Shown piece after piece: positions 28,847-37,367 of a stretch of DNA of 37,368 nt. This DNA is from Paraburkholderia solitsugae (lineage in GTDB: Bacteria > Pseudomonadota > Gammaproteobacteria > Burkholderiales > Burkholderiaceae). The position numbers were made by a program, and so were the translations under genes. The DNA is taken from assembly GCF_013177695.1 (NCBI RefSeq), contig NZ_WOEY01000164.1, positions 1 to 37,368 on the forward strand, given 5' to 3'. The notes below the pieces were generated by a model. That model saw nothing but the letters and a program-made list of their open reading frames with translations, had not been told where the DNA came from and ran no database searches. Positions within the stretch are counted from its first letter, which is position 1, and the number at the start of each line of letters is the position of its first letter.

Positions 28847-30592
28847 ATGCCTCAGTCAGTCTCCGGGATCGAACCCGGACAGCGTCAACTCAACGGGCCG
28901 CAAACGAGCGGCCGGGATTACCGCAATCTCTCAATGCCCAACCTGGCGATGGATTCCGACTACGATGTCTCTGTGCCGATGCGGGACGGCGTCGAACTGC
29001 GCGCCGACATCCATCGGCCGGTGACGCCCGGGCGGTATCCGGTACTCGTGTCCGCGTCGCCCTATCCCCGTCAGATACAGAACCTGGGGGCACCACTGGG
29101 TTTCGTCGAAGCAGGCGCCAGCGACTTTTTCGTCCCTCGCGGGTATGTTCACGTCATTGCGAATATCCGGGGCACGGGCGGTTCAGGTGGGACGTTCGGC
29201 TTTTTCGACGGCCAGGAGCGCCGGGATATGCACGACCTGGTGGAATGGACCGCTGTGCAGCCCTGGTCAGATGGCAACGTCGGCATGGTCGGCATCAGTT
29301 ATTTCGCCATGACCCAACTGGAAGCGGCGGTCGAGCAGCCCGCTCATCTGAAGGCAATCTTTCCGGTCGCAGCAACCGTCGATCTTTATGAAGCGGCGGT
29401 CCATCACGGACTGGCGAGCACGTCCTTTCTCACGCCCTTCCTGTCGATGATCGGCATGACATCCGGGCATAGCAGCGCGTTCTACCGCAACAGGTTCGTA
29501 GATGCGGCGAGTTACATCCTGAAGACTCCGGCCATTCACAAGCGTTTCTCGACCATGAACGGCGAGGCAGCGATGGCCGGCATCAAGGGTTTGCTGAAAC
29601 TGCAGCACGCGCCGCACCCTTGGGACGATCTCTGGCGAGCATGTGTTGTGGAACATCAGGCGCGCGACGACTGGTGGGATGACCGCAATCTCCTGCCGTT
29701 GCTGGACCGGGTCAAGGTGCCTGTCTATCTGGGTTGCGACTGGGATAACGTACCTTTGCATCTTCCGTCCACGTTCAAGGCATATTCCGCGCTCGTCAAC
29801 AGTCCGCACGTTCGTGTGGGAATGCTGGGCACGCATGGTCTCGCATGGCCGTGGGAGAGCTTGCACGTCGAAGCTCTCGCGTGGTTCGATCATTGGCTGA
29901 AGGGGCGTGACACCGGGATTCTCGAAGGTCCTCCCATCCGTTATGTTATGCCGGGTGCCGAAGGATGGCGGACTGCCGATTCATGGCCGCCCCACGCTAC
30001 GCACCGCGCTCTGGCGTTAGGCGCCGACGGCACGCTTGCCGAAGACGAGGGCACCAGCGGAACACGCCAGCTGATGAGTTCGGGCGCCGGACTGAATCGG
30101 GACCATCCGAGTCCCGTGGACCCTGCTTCGAGCCTGACATGGACCAGCCAGCCGCTGGAGCATGATCTTGATATCGTCGGTGACATAGAGCTAAAACTTG
30201 ACGCGATCAGCACGGCGCCGGACACGGCCTGGATGGTCGTCCTTCAGGACGTCGATCCCTCGAGCGCGGCGATCGACGTGACCGCGGGCTATTTGCGCGC
30301 GAGCCTGCGGGAAGTCGATGAGAGCGAAAGCCGGTTGGGCGCGCCAGCGATTCCGTGCAGGAAATTTCAGGCCGTGCCCACGGGTGAACTGGTGAAATAC
30401 CGGATTCCGTTGGTCGCCAATGCACGGCGATTCCGATCGGGCCATCGTATACAGCTAGTCATCGCAAGTGACGACCAGAATCCGGCGGCACCAGCTATGC
30501 TGAATTTTCGGCACGCCAGTGTCGGCACCAGTAGTCTCAACATGGTCGGGTCGTCATCCCGTTTGATACTTCCCGTTTTGTCTGCTTCCTGA
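28847..30592 (+). CDS. CocE/NonD-family hydrolase
   Basis: The protein has 581 residues. The S15-type alpha/beta hydrolase domain has PMRDGVELRADIHRP, the nucleophile Ser151 in GISYFAMTQ, the oxyanion region RGTGGSGG, and candidates for acid and base at Asp298/Asp300 (GCDWDN) and His330 (GTHGLAW). The C-terminal part (about 400-581) is the jelly-roll domain of this family, including RRFRSGHRIQLVIASDD. The start at 28847 has GGAGA 4 bp upstream; a longer frame to 28631 would run through the operator and is rejected. These enzymes hydrolyse esters or acylated peptides. The substrate is unknown. The gene is followed after 57 bp by the FUSC-type gene. Confidence 0.9.
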   Translation: MPQSVSGIEPGQRQLNGPQTSGRDYRNLSMPNLAMDSDYDVSVPMRDGVELRADIHRPVTPGRYPVLVSASPYPRQIQNLGAPLGFVEAGASDFFVPRGYVHVIANIRGTGGSGGTFGFFDGQERRDMHDLVEWTAVQPWSDGNVGMVGISYFAMTQLEAAVEQPAHLKAIFPVAATVDLYEAAVHHGLASTSFLTPFLSMIGMTSGHSSAFYRNRFVDAASYILKTPAIHKRFSTMNGEAAMAGIKGLLKLQHAPHPWDDLWRACVVEHQARDDWWDDRNLLPLLDRVKVPVYLGCDWDNVPLHLPSTFKAYSALVNSPHVRVGMLGTHGLAWPWESLHVEALAWFDHWLKGRDTGILEGPPIRYVMPGAEGWRTADSWPPHATHRALALGADGTLAEDEGTSGTRQLMSSGAGLNRDHPSPVDPASSLTWTSQPLEHDLDIVGDIELKLDAISTAPDTAWMVVLQDVDPSSAAIDVTAGYLRASLREVDESESRLGAPAIPCRKFQAVPTGELVKYRIPLVANARRFRSGHRIQLVIASDDQNPAAPAMLNFRHASVGTSSLNMVGSSSRLILPVLSAS

Positions 30593-30649
30593 CAAATCCC
30601 ATTTGCGTTGCCGCTCGCATGTGCCTTGGAAGAGATCACGGAGAAGCCG

Positions 30650-31768
30650 ATGAGTGACAACCCGCAAGGCTCCCCAAATCAGGTCGGAAAATCTCTCTGG
30701 GGCATCCTGCGGCCGGTAGCGGCAGCTGGCCGTTGGCTAGACCGGGTCGATCCCGGTACGCACCGCCGGATCAAGGGGTTGCGATTCGTGACGGCGTACG
30801 GCATCGCGGCTGCACTCGGGACGTTGCAGGATATTGCCCATAGTGTGCCCAGCAGCATTTCGCTGGGTTACCTTGCTGGAAGCTTCGCCCTCTGGGCGAG
30901 CGTGTCCGAGGGCAAAACGACACGAGCTGAGTCGAGCCGCGATCTTGTGCTGCTGAGCTTTTCCGCTGCGTTTGGCGCGCTTCTGTTCGTGGTTTTTTCC
31001 AGGCCGTTGCAATTCGCGGGTCGGGCGGGACCAGAACTGACTCTCGTGGCTGGCGCGTTCCTCGTCGGATATCTCAAAAGATTCGGCGTCCTGGGTGCAG
31101 GCATTGGATCGCAAATCTATATTGGGGAGTTGCTCGCATACGGCGCTCGTTTAACGACGGACGATCTTCGGGCTATTGGGATTGCCGCGCTGATCGCCGC
31201 GCTGGCGTCGGTCGTGCCGCGCATGCTAAGTGGCCCGGCGGAGCGGCCCGTCACGGTGGCCGCGCTCGCTGCCGGGCCGGAACCCGCTTCCGGGAGGTGT
31301 TCGCCAGAGTTCTTCATGGGATTGCAGGCGGCCATCGGCGCGTTGGTTATATGCCTCCTGAACGGCCTGATTGGTCTCGAGGAGTCTGCCTGGGCGATCA
31401 CCGCTTGCACGTACGCCGTCGCAGGTTCGGCAACGGGCACGATACTACGTGTGCGTCGCCGGATTCTCGGTACGATGATTGGCGTTCCGTTAGGCCTTGC
31501 CTGCCTGCCAGTTGCAGAGCATGCGCCGCTGGTGATCTGGGCGGCAGCCGCACTCGCTATGGTCGTCTATGCGATGGCATTACCGGAGCGCTACGACATC
31601 GCCTGCGGGGCTTTCGCTTTCACGCTAATCGTCACGCTTGCGGCAAGTGGTGTGCACTCGATCCCCCTGCTTGCCGCCCGCGCCTGGGAGACGCTCCTCG
31701 GCGGATCACTCGGCGTGGCCGCCGCGATGTTTATTTTCCCGCTCCGATCTTCGGGTCTCGGAAAATAG
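30650..31768 (+). CDS. FUSC-type aromatic-acid-exporter-like inner-membrane protein
   Basis: The protein has 372 residues and about ten to twelve hydrophobic segments in two blocks (about 40-190 and 225-365), separated by a short soluble linker (GPAERPVTVAALAAGPEPASGR). The second block has RVRRRILGTMIGVPLGLA, close to the R-xx-GTxxG motif of FUSC/AaeB-type efflux proteins. Unlike full-length members, it lacks a large cytoplasmic domain. It is co-transcribed with the CocE/NonD hydrolase under the TetR regulator, suggesting export of a product or of the toxic substrate. The start at 30650 is preceded by GGAG. Confidence 0.8.
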   Translation: MSDNPQGSPNQVGKSLWGILRPVAAAGRWLDRVDPGTHRRIKGLRFVTAYGIAAALGTLQDIAHSVPSSISLGYLAGSFALWASVSEGKTTRAESSRDLVLLSFSAAFGALLFVVFSRPLQFAGRAGPELTLVAGAFLVGYLKRFGVLGAGIGSQIYIGELLAYGARLTTDDLRAIGIAALIAALASVVPRMLSGPAERPVTVAALAAGPEPASGRCSPEFFMGLQAAIGALVICLLNGLIGLEESAWAITACTYAVAGSATGTILRVRRRILGTMIGVPLGLACLPVAEHAPLVIWAAAALAMVVYAMALPERYDIACGAFAFTLIVTLAASGVHSIPLLAARAWETLLGGSLGVAAAMFIFPLRSSGLGK

Positions 31769-32552
31769 ACTCCGATCGTGCCTGAATCTATTTGCACGCG
31801 ACAGCGCCAACGAAATATATGAGTGCCCGCACTGTCAGTCACCGAACGGCAACACTGTCGAAAAGGTCATGGTCTCATTGCTGTGACCACTACACAATCG
31901 CCGCGCATCGATCGTCAACGCTCCTACCGCGATGTCAAACGACAGCTTCCAGGCTGCATGCCCGCGAACAATCCGATGGCAAATGACGGACTTTGACCGA
32001 TTCTCGACAGCTCCGACGAACGTCTGCAATCGGCTGAACTTCCGTCACCCAACGCGATCCCGCGAGTGTCTGTTCCTGGCCGAACCCTGCCTGACGTCCC
32101 GCACGCCTGAACGTCCGGGCTCGGCATTGCGCGTCAGACCGTAGCCGACCCTGAACGGTCTCCCAGCTTTCTCGTTAACGGACGGTCGAGTGCAGCAAAT
32201 TTTCCTCCTTAGGCGAGGAGGCTACCTGCTTGGCTTGTTTCAGGACGTCGATATAATCACGTTGCGGCGGGGGGACGGACACCCCGCAAGGGGCACCAGA
32301 GGGTAATGCTGACCGTGCCCAGGGCCTTGGGCACCGTCTGCGTAATAGTCAGGCGCAGACCTTGCCCCGCCGCACATCTGCTCCACAACGTGACGCGGAT
32401 CGAACCGGAAGGGTCGATCGCATTGTCCTATATCGGATGTTAAATCCACCCGTCTGGAACGCTAGCGTTGGGCGGATACGCCCCTTGGATCGCGCGATGA
32501 TCAGTGCGAGCGCCACCAAGACTACCGACAGATCCCTATCGCGACCAGCACG
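31769..32552. other. gene-poor stretch
   Basis: No gene is supported. CCTCC and GGAGG (32204-32221) form a small hairpin without a T-run. The rest is shadow frames. Minor resemblance to other intergenic Burkholderia sequence cannot be tested here. Confidence 0.4.
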
Positions 32553-32822
32553 TTAGAGCCGCAAGTTCTCTACCCCGGCGAGCGTTAGAGCTTCGTACAG
32601 CGTCACAAAGCCCTTGCCACGTGCGCCGTTCTGTTTCGAAAGAATGCGGTGATACGCCGGCTCGAGTCGGTTGGCTAGCAGCTTTCCGTCACTTGCCGCG
32701 TACTTCCATTCAAGTACTTTCCGAACCGGTGAAGAGAAGAAAACGTTGTTGCGTTGGCGAGCGTAGCGATAGCTTGTGTCGAGTCCTTCTATGTATTTCC
32801 ATGGGCCTCGCTTGTCAGCGAA
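32553..32822 (-). pseudogene. out-of-frame C-terminal segment of the PLD-like gene
   Basis: On the minus strand, one frame shifted from the preceding gene, the sequence is open from about 32822 to a TAA at 32553. It reads RGPWKYIEGLDTSYRYARQR, then VFFSSPVRKVLEWKYAASDG, KLLANRLEPAYHRILSKQNG, ARGKGFVTLYEALTLAGVEN and LRL. It has no start codon with a ribosome site, and its composition is that of a real globular domain. It overlaps the last residues of the PLD-like frame (SLTSEAHGNT), so a single-base change near 32815 would fuse the two. Confidence 0.7.
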
Positions 32823-33697
32823 TCATCCGGATTTGCACGGAAGCATAGCAGTGGGCCATCTGACGGAAGGCTCGACCAACCGTCGAAGATCTCGTAGGGG
32901 GACACGCTTGGCACTGGTGATCCGCCCTGTTCAATCTCGGATAATTTCGCCGACGCAGCCTTTATGGCCTGCTCAGAAGCATCATCACTATATATGCAAA
33001 CGTAAATTGGCACGCATTCGACCTGAGCCTTGCTGACATCCGCGAAGCTACCACCGGTGCGGCCTTTGCCGACGAAAGCGGCGGTACGTCGAGCCGCCCA
33101 CATGATCCGGGCTTTCTTCATGTCGTCTTCGGTGACCGGTAATGCGATGGTCCAGAGCCTTTCATACCACGCGTCCATCGTCTGGAGGCTCTCGCGGTCA
33201 TTCACAAGAAAACCGGCTTCATGCCATCCTGAGCCAGCATCAGGATCTTCCGCCAACCCGTTTTCGGAAAGATTGGCAGAGCCGACGATGGCTTTGCTCT
33301 CTCCGAGGATGACCTTGGCGTGAAGGTTGGGTAGATGTCGAATTTCGATGCTACCGTAGGCCCGCAATGCGTCGACGGCTTTCGGATTGGTGCCCCCAGA
33401 CAACAGATTACACAGCAAGCGTACTGAGGCAGTGGAGCGTCCAAGGAGATCGTCGCATCCATCGCCCAGAAATGCGACGGCTGCGGATACCCTTTCGCCT
33501 GAATCCATTAGCTTGAGGATCTGATCCTCGTAGTTTGCTGACGTGATGAACACGTTGCTCGTCCCGTTAGAATGAGCCTTGACGTGCGGCTCGTCGTTTT
33601 TAAATTCTTTGAAAATCGTTCGACGGATCGCGGATAGCAAGGTGCTAGCTGAGCCACGTCCAGCCACTCCCGTCACTCGAACGCTTTTGGATCTCAT
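32789..33697 (-). CDS. phospholipase D-like domain protein (probably frameshifted)
   Basis: The frame encodes 302 residues. One HKD-type motif is present: NLHAKVILGE (His126, Lys128, and Glu133 in place of Asp) followed by GSANLSENG (139-147). The middle part (SAAVAFLGDGCDDLLG, VRLLCNLLSGGTNPKAVDALRAYG) is typical of PLDc_2 nucleases or DNA-processing proteins, which function as dimers when they have one HKD. The protein ends with an unusual tail, and a downstream frame (32553-32822) continues with sequence that looks like its true C-terminus. The full protein would be about 380 residues. It has no obvious partner gene. It may be inactive or the shift may be a sequencing error. Confidence 0.8.
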   Translation of the reverse strand: MRSKSVRVTGVAGRGSASTLLSAIRRTIFKEFKNDEPHVKAHSNGTSNVFITSANYEDQILKLMDSGERVSAAVAFLGDGCDDLLGRSTASVRLLCNLLSGGTNPKAVDALRAYGSIEIRHLPNLHAKVILGESKAIVGSANLSENGLAEDPDAGSGWHEAGFLVNDRESLQTMDAWYERLWTIALPVTEDDMKKARIMWAARRTAAFVGKGRTGGSFADVSKAQVECVPIYVCIYSDDASEQAIKAASAKLSEIEQGGSPVPSVSPYEIFDGWSSLPSDGPLLCFRANPDDSLTSEAHGNT

Positions 33698-34661
33698 ACC
33701 TCGCGCGAAATTTTACTTCTAACCTCGCACCATCAGCAAACTAGATACTGTATGCCTGATCACAACGGACAAACGACGGACTTGACGATGCGCGTTAGTC
33801 GGGCCCGAATTGATGTCGGCTTCCGTGAAAGCCAGCCGGCCCGCGCAGGCGAAGCATTGCATCTCTTTTAGAGTCATTGCTATGAAGGACAGGGGCAGCA
33901 AGTTCTTTGTAATGCGCACGACCGATTCCTCACCATTGTAACGATGGCTGAGTTAACGGCATTCTCGGGAGAGGCTTGAACAGGGAATGCTCCCGACTGT
34001 GGTTTACGACTGCGCTCACCCACTCGCTTTATGCCTTTCGCATGAGACGCGAGCCACATCAGCTACCCGAAGATGCGCCCGTCGCAACGCACACAACTTA
34101 CTCGCTCAGCGAACCGGTCGAGGTACCGGTCCGCAACCCACAGTGGCCGTGCTCGCTCTCAACGAATTCTCCAATGGAAAGGCCGTCCGACACTTCCGAG
34201 TCCGTAGATTCGCACGAGCGCTCGCCCACACGCTGACGAAAAAAAACCGACAGGTCGTGTCGGCTGAAGGATTCTGGCTATTCCGAAGGCCATGCCAGAA
34301 GCTGTGCAGCGCAGATTATTGCACTGTCTGGCTCCCATGCGGATAGCATGCTGACACAGGGTTTACCCCGGTCAAAATATAGGAATGGATGCCGTAATAC
34401 ACGTTGACTTCATTCAAACCCTTGCGGCGGGTCGAACATGGAACGGCAAACGTTTGCCCAAAAAACTGTGGCTGCCATTGCTCCCAAACCTCGTGTGTTT
34501 GACCGCCATCAAGGGATTCGACGTATGGCTGTTGCACCAGGCGCATCGAACGAACAGCGCGTCAATACCCGGGCGCGATCACGCGTTTCAAGGCGGCCAA
34601 GACACACACTTCAAGATGCTTCGGGCTGACACCCTTATCTGCCCGCTGAGGAAAGTTCAAC
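33698..34661. other. gene-poor stretch
   Basis: About 960 bp without a firm gene. A 63-residue plus-strand frame at 34438-34629 (MERQTFAQKTVAAIAPKPRV) has normal composition but no ribosome site, and I give it about 0.25. The other frames here are inconsistent with codon use. Confidence 0.35.
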
Positions 34662-34931
34662 ATGTTCGACGCCGAAATTGCCGCGACGCTCCTGAACCGA
34701 TGGGACCGTAAACGCGCAAACCCAGGAGATCAGTCATCGCTAAACCTCTTGCAGGAAGGCAAGCTGCATTTCAGGCATGAAAGCGGCGATGTCCACACAC
34801 ATGGTACTGACGCAGACCGGCGTCTTCGCGTTGAATGCCTGACGTTCACCGACGGCTCCCGCGCCTTGCGCGTCACCGGCGCAGATGGACAAAGCGGCTG
34901 GACGCGTTGGACTGCTGCTGAGCCGGTGTGA
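34662..34931 (+). CDS. small hypothetical protein
   Basis: The protein has 89 residues, with GAGGAAAG about 10 bp upstream. It begins with a helix (FDAEIAATLLNRWDRKRAN) and continues with strands (GKLHFRHESGDV, RLRVECLTFTDGSRALRVTG) and a Trp-rich end (GQSGWTRWTAAEPV). It has no signal peptide or cysteine cluster apart from one Cys. I do not recognise it. It begins a row of short plus-strand genes. Confidence 0.55.
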   Translation: MFDAEIAATLLNRWDRKRANPGDQSSLNLLQEGKLHFRHESGDVHTHGTDADRRLRVECLTFTDGSRALRVTGADGQSGWTRWTAAEPV

Positions 34932-34983
34932 AAGCGCGAAATGAGCACACGTACTCACCACCCGGTATCGATGGAGAAAGCCG

Positions 34984-35067
34984 ATGTCGACATGGCCTGA
35001 TCGCACTCTGGGTTGGCTCTTCGTCCTCACCTACGTCCTGATGGTGATATGGCTAAATTACCTGTAG
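34984..35067 (+). CDS. 27-residue single-pass membrane peptide
   Basis: ATG at 34984 with GGAGAAAG just upstream; TAG at 35065-35067. The peptide is MSTWPDRTLGWLF followed by VLTYVLMVIWLNYL. A short polar start precedes about 18 hydrophobic residues, enough for one transmembrane helix. Its ribosome site is better than that of most short frames here. Small membrane peptides often modulate larger membrane proteins, but no partner is evident. Confidence 0.55.
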   Translation: MSTWPDRTLGWLFVLTYVLMVIWLNYL

Positions 35068-35253
35068 CGGATGTTGTGTCACGTGTAGCGTGTGTCGCGT
35101 CCCAGCGGATGCCTGAGCGCCGTCGACGTCGACGTCGACGTCGAGCAGGGTGATGGAAACAGCCATTGATCTCTTACGAATGAGGTGTCTGCTGCGATCC
35201 ACGACAGCCCGTGTGACATTCCGGATTTCAGAAGATCGCGGAAGGAGATAAAC

Positions 35254-35469
35254 ATGAACATGGTGAAGACCGAGATTGGACAACTGGAGAAGGCACTGAA
35301 TGCCCTGGTTTGTCGCCCACGACTTATCCGTCGCGACTACTGGATATCGCAGATCGAGTGCCTGCTGGCACGTCCCGGACTGTCGGTGCAGGACCGGCAA
35401 CGACTCCGTGCGCTGCTCAACCTGCTCGGCACGCCCGTCGCGGGCTGTAGTGTCTCACTACAGCAGTGA
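35254..35469 (+). CDS. small hypothetical protein
   Basis: The protein has 71 residues with a strong site (GAAGGAGATA) before the ATG at 35254; the longer frame from 35185 lacks one. It is mostly helical and basic (VKTEIGQLEKALNALVC, RLIRRDYWISQIECLLARPG, VQDRQRLRALLNLLG). It resembles small conserved Burkholderia proteins without assigned function. Confidence 0.65.
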   Translation: MNMVKTEIGQLEKALNALVCRPRLIRRDYWISQIECLLARPGLSVQDRQRLRALLNLLGTPVAGCSVSLQQ

Positions 35470-35520
35470 CCGGCGCCGTCATGTACGGCGAACGCGTCTA
35501 CTGAGCTTTCGGAAATCATC

Positions 35521-35730
35521 ATGTTTAACGAGTCGAAATACGTATCGCTAATGTACGAACAGGGCCTGGACCAGTGGACGCGTGCCTGGTACGGCGAAGC
35601 CGTTGAAGCGGGATTTATCCGCCCGCACTATCATCTCGACCCCGCGACCATGCGGCGTCTTCGCGGCTATTTCGGCGCGGGCCTGTCGCCCTTCGAAGCC
35701 GCCCAGGCGTGCTTTGGCCGCAAACACTAA
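35521..35730 (+). CDS. small hypothetical protein
   Basis: The protein has 69 residues, helical and aromatic-rich (YVSLMYEQGLDQWTRAWYGEAVEAG, TMRRLRGYFGAGLSPFEAAQACFG). The site CGGAAATC precedes the ATG. It lies 51 bp downstream of the previous small gene, probably in the same transcript. No family is recognised. Confidence 0.55.
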   Translation: MFNESKYVSLMYEQGLDQWTRAWYGEAVEAGFIRPHYHLDPATMRRLRGYFGAGLSPFEAAQACFGRKH

Positions 35731-35996
35731 AGTAACCCGGCAATTGCCTCCCCATCCGGTAGCCACATCTGCACGAAGGGCAGAAAGCGACCTGAACAGT
35801 CCAGCGAATTTCTCATCCACAACACTTGTCACGCCCGCATGAGCGCCACCTCGACCGGCATCTCACAAACACCGCTACCCAGTCCAGATTTGCACCGGCT
35901 GGCTAACATCTCACGTCCCGCCCGTTCCTCAAGAGGTCGCAAGGCTTCGTCGAGAACGGATTTCGCGGTCACACCCCTGGCGGACCTGTCGAGGGC

Positions 35997-36389
35997 ATGC
36001 TGATGGCGCGCACGCAGCCGGGCTGCAGCGAAGGCTGCGTTGTGTTGCCACCAGAAGTCATCACGGCGCTCAAAAACCTCTACATTGTTTCGAGCGCGCT
36101 CGCGCAGCGAGGCACTCACGCTCAGGAAATCCGGGATGCCCAATGGCGGGCAATGGTTCAACGGGCTCACGAGGCGAAGACGGCGCTCGACCAGCACGGG
36201 GTGAGAGCTCAAACGCACGCGATTGTGCTGCTTCGACAGATGACACAGGCATGCCAGGGTCTGGTTAATCGGCACGCGGCCCGACAGGAGATTCCCTTCG
36301 CCGTGTGGCGCGAAGTGGGCAGGCTTGGGCACGATGCTTACGAGTGGGTCAACCTGAACGTACCCCGCCGGCGAGGCACCGACGCATGA
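35997..36389 (+). CDS. hypothetical helical protein
   Basis: The protein has 130 residues from the ATG at 35997 (GAGGGC just upstream); later starts are possible. After a short Cys-containing beginning the sequence is largely helical (EVITALKNLYIVSSALAQRG, QWRAMVQRAHEAKTALDQHG, AIVLLRQMTQACQGLVNRHA). The end is basic. It is not recognised. A minus-strand frame covering nearly the same bases (35829-36398) is less plausible, being Arg/His-rich with odd composition. Confidence 0.45.
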   Translation: MLMARTQPGCSEGCVVLPPEVITALKNLYIVSSALAQRGTHAQEIRDAQWRAMVQRAHEAKTALDQHGVRAQTHAIVLLRQMTQACQGLVNRHAARQEIPFAVWREVGRLGHDAYEWVNLNVPRRRGTDA

Positions 36390-36642
36390 ATCCCGCACCG
36401 TTTACGTCAGCGTACCGTGCCGGACTTAAAGCGGACTGGCTCGCGCAACGTGTCCGGCATGTATTTCCCGCACGCCCTGGCTGGCCCACGGTCCGTCGTC
36501 CTTTAAGGTCTCTGGGAGGCATGCGACCGACGGATGGAGCATTGCTCCCAACGTCTGGACAACAACTGAACAGCGCGCGCTTGCCGGGACAAAGAGATCA
36601 GAAGATCGCTGCAATCGTTGTTAGCAAGTCACGGAGCGGTCC

Positions 36643-37188
36643 GTGAACGCCGAAGGAATCAACAAGGCCGCGTTGCTGCTGATGTCGCTCGGTGAAGACG
36701 AGGCGGCCGAAGCCTTCCGGTTCCTCGACCCACGTGAGGTGCAGAAGATCAGCATCGCGATGGCCGCCCTGAAAAACGTCACACACGGTGCCGTCGACGC
36801 CGTGCTGCAAGACTTCATCAAGGAAGCGGAAACGCATACTACGCTATCGCTTGACTCGAAGGATTACATCCGGTCGGTGCTGACCAGGGCGCTCGGCGAA
36901 GACAAGGCTGGCAACGTCATCGACCGCATTCTGCATGGAGACGACGTCACCGGCATCGAAGGCCTGAAGTGGATGGACGCGCCGGCCGTCGCGGAACTGA
37001 TCAAAAACGAACACCCGCAAATCATCGCAACCATCCTCGTGCACCTGGACCCGGAACAGGCTTCTGACGTACTCGAATGCTTCGTCGAACGGACGCGCAA
37101 CGATGTGCTGCTGCGCATTGCCACGCTCGATGGCATCCAGCCGGCTGCATTGCGCGAACTGTTAGCGGCGGTGCAAATCCGACACTAA
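36643..37188 (+). CDS. truncated FliG-like flagellar switch protein
   Basis: The protein has 181 residues from a GTG at 36643 with GGAG 6 bp upstream. It matches FliG N-terminal and middle domains: NKAALLLMSLGEDEAAEAFRFLD, then SKDYIRSVLTRALGEDKAGNVIDRIL, and the conserved EHPQ region (KNEHPQIIATILVHLDPEQASDVLE), followed by IATLDGIQPAALREL. A complete FliG is about 330 residues; the C-terminal domain that contacts the stator is missing. The last residues (LAAVQIRH) look like a frame-slip. No other flagellar gene is visible in the window. Confidence 0.85.
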   Translation: MNAEGINKAALLLMSLGEDEAAEAFRFLDPREVQKISIAMAALKNVTHGAVDAVLQDFIKEAETHTTLSLDSKDYIRSVLTRALGEDKAGNVIDRILHGDDVTGIEGLKWMDAPAVAELIKNEHPQIIATILVHLDPEQASDVLECFVERTRNDVLLRIATLDGIQPAALRELLAAVQIRH

Positions 37189-37268
37189 ACGGCGGCGCAA
37201 GGTTGAGTAAAAGCGTCAACAACCGTGGTCAGTCGTTGGCGCCCATGGTCGAGCGTGCCGGTCGTTAG

Positions 37269-37367
37269 TCAGAATGGATCGGCCTCGTTGTCACGAGGAG
37301 GGTGAGGGTTTCCAGGAGGCGAGCGCTGTTCGCGCAGCAGTTCATTGAGCGCAATCTGATAGTGCCC
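37269..37367 (-). CDS. C-terminal end of an unknown protein (partial)
   Basis: On the minus strand the frame is open from the window edge to a TGA at 37271-37269. It gives 32 residues: GHYQIALNELLREQRSPPGN followed by PHPPRDNEADPF. The first half is helical and the end Pro/Asp-rich, typical of a true C-terminus. The gene continues beyond the window, and its identity is unknown. It is convergent with the FliG-like gene. Confidence 0.45.
   Translation of the reverse strand, partial: GHYQIALNELLREQRSPPGNPHPPRDNEADPF

Noticed and set aside
32204..32221. CCTCC/GGAGG hairpin as a terminator
   Set aside because: The stem is only 5 bp and no T-run follows on either strand.
35829..36398. A 189-codon minus-strand frame
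   Set aside because: Its composition is Arg/His/Leu-rich without domain signals. The overlapping plus-strand frame at 35997 has more natural composition, though even that is uncertain.
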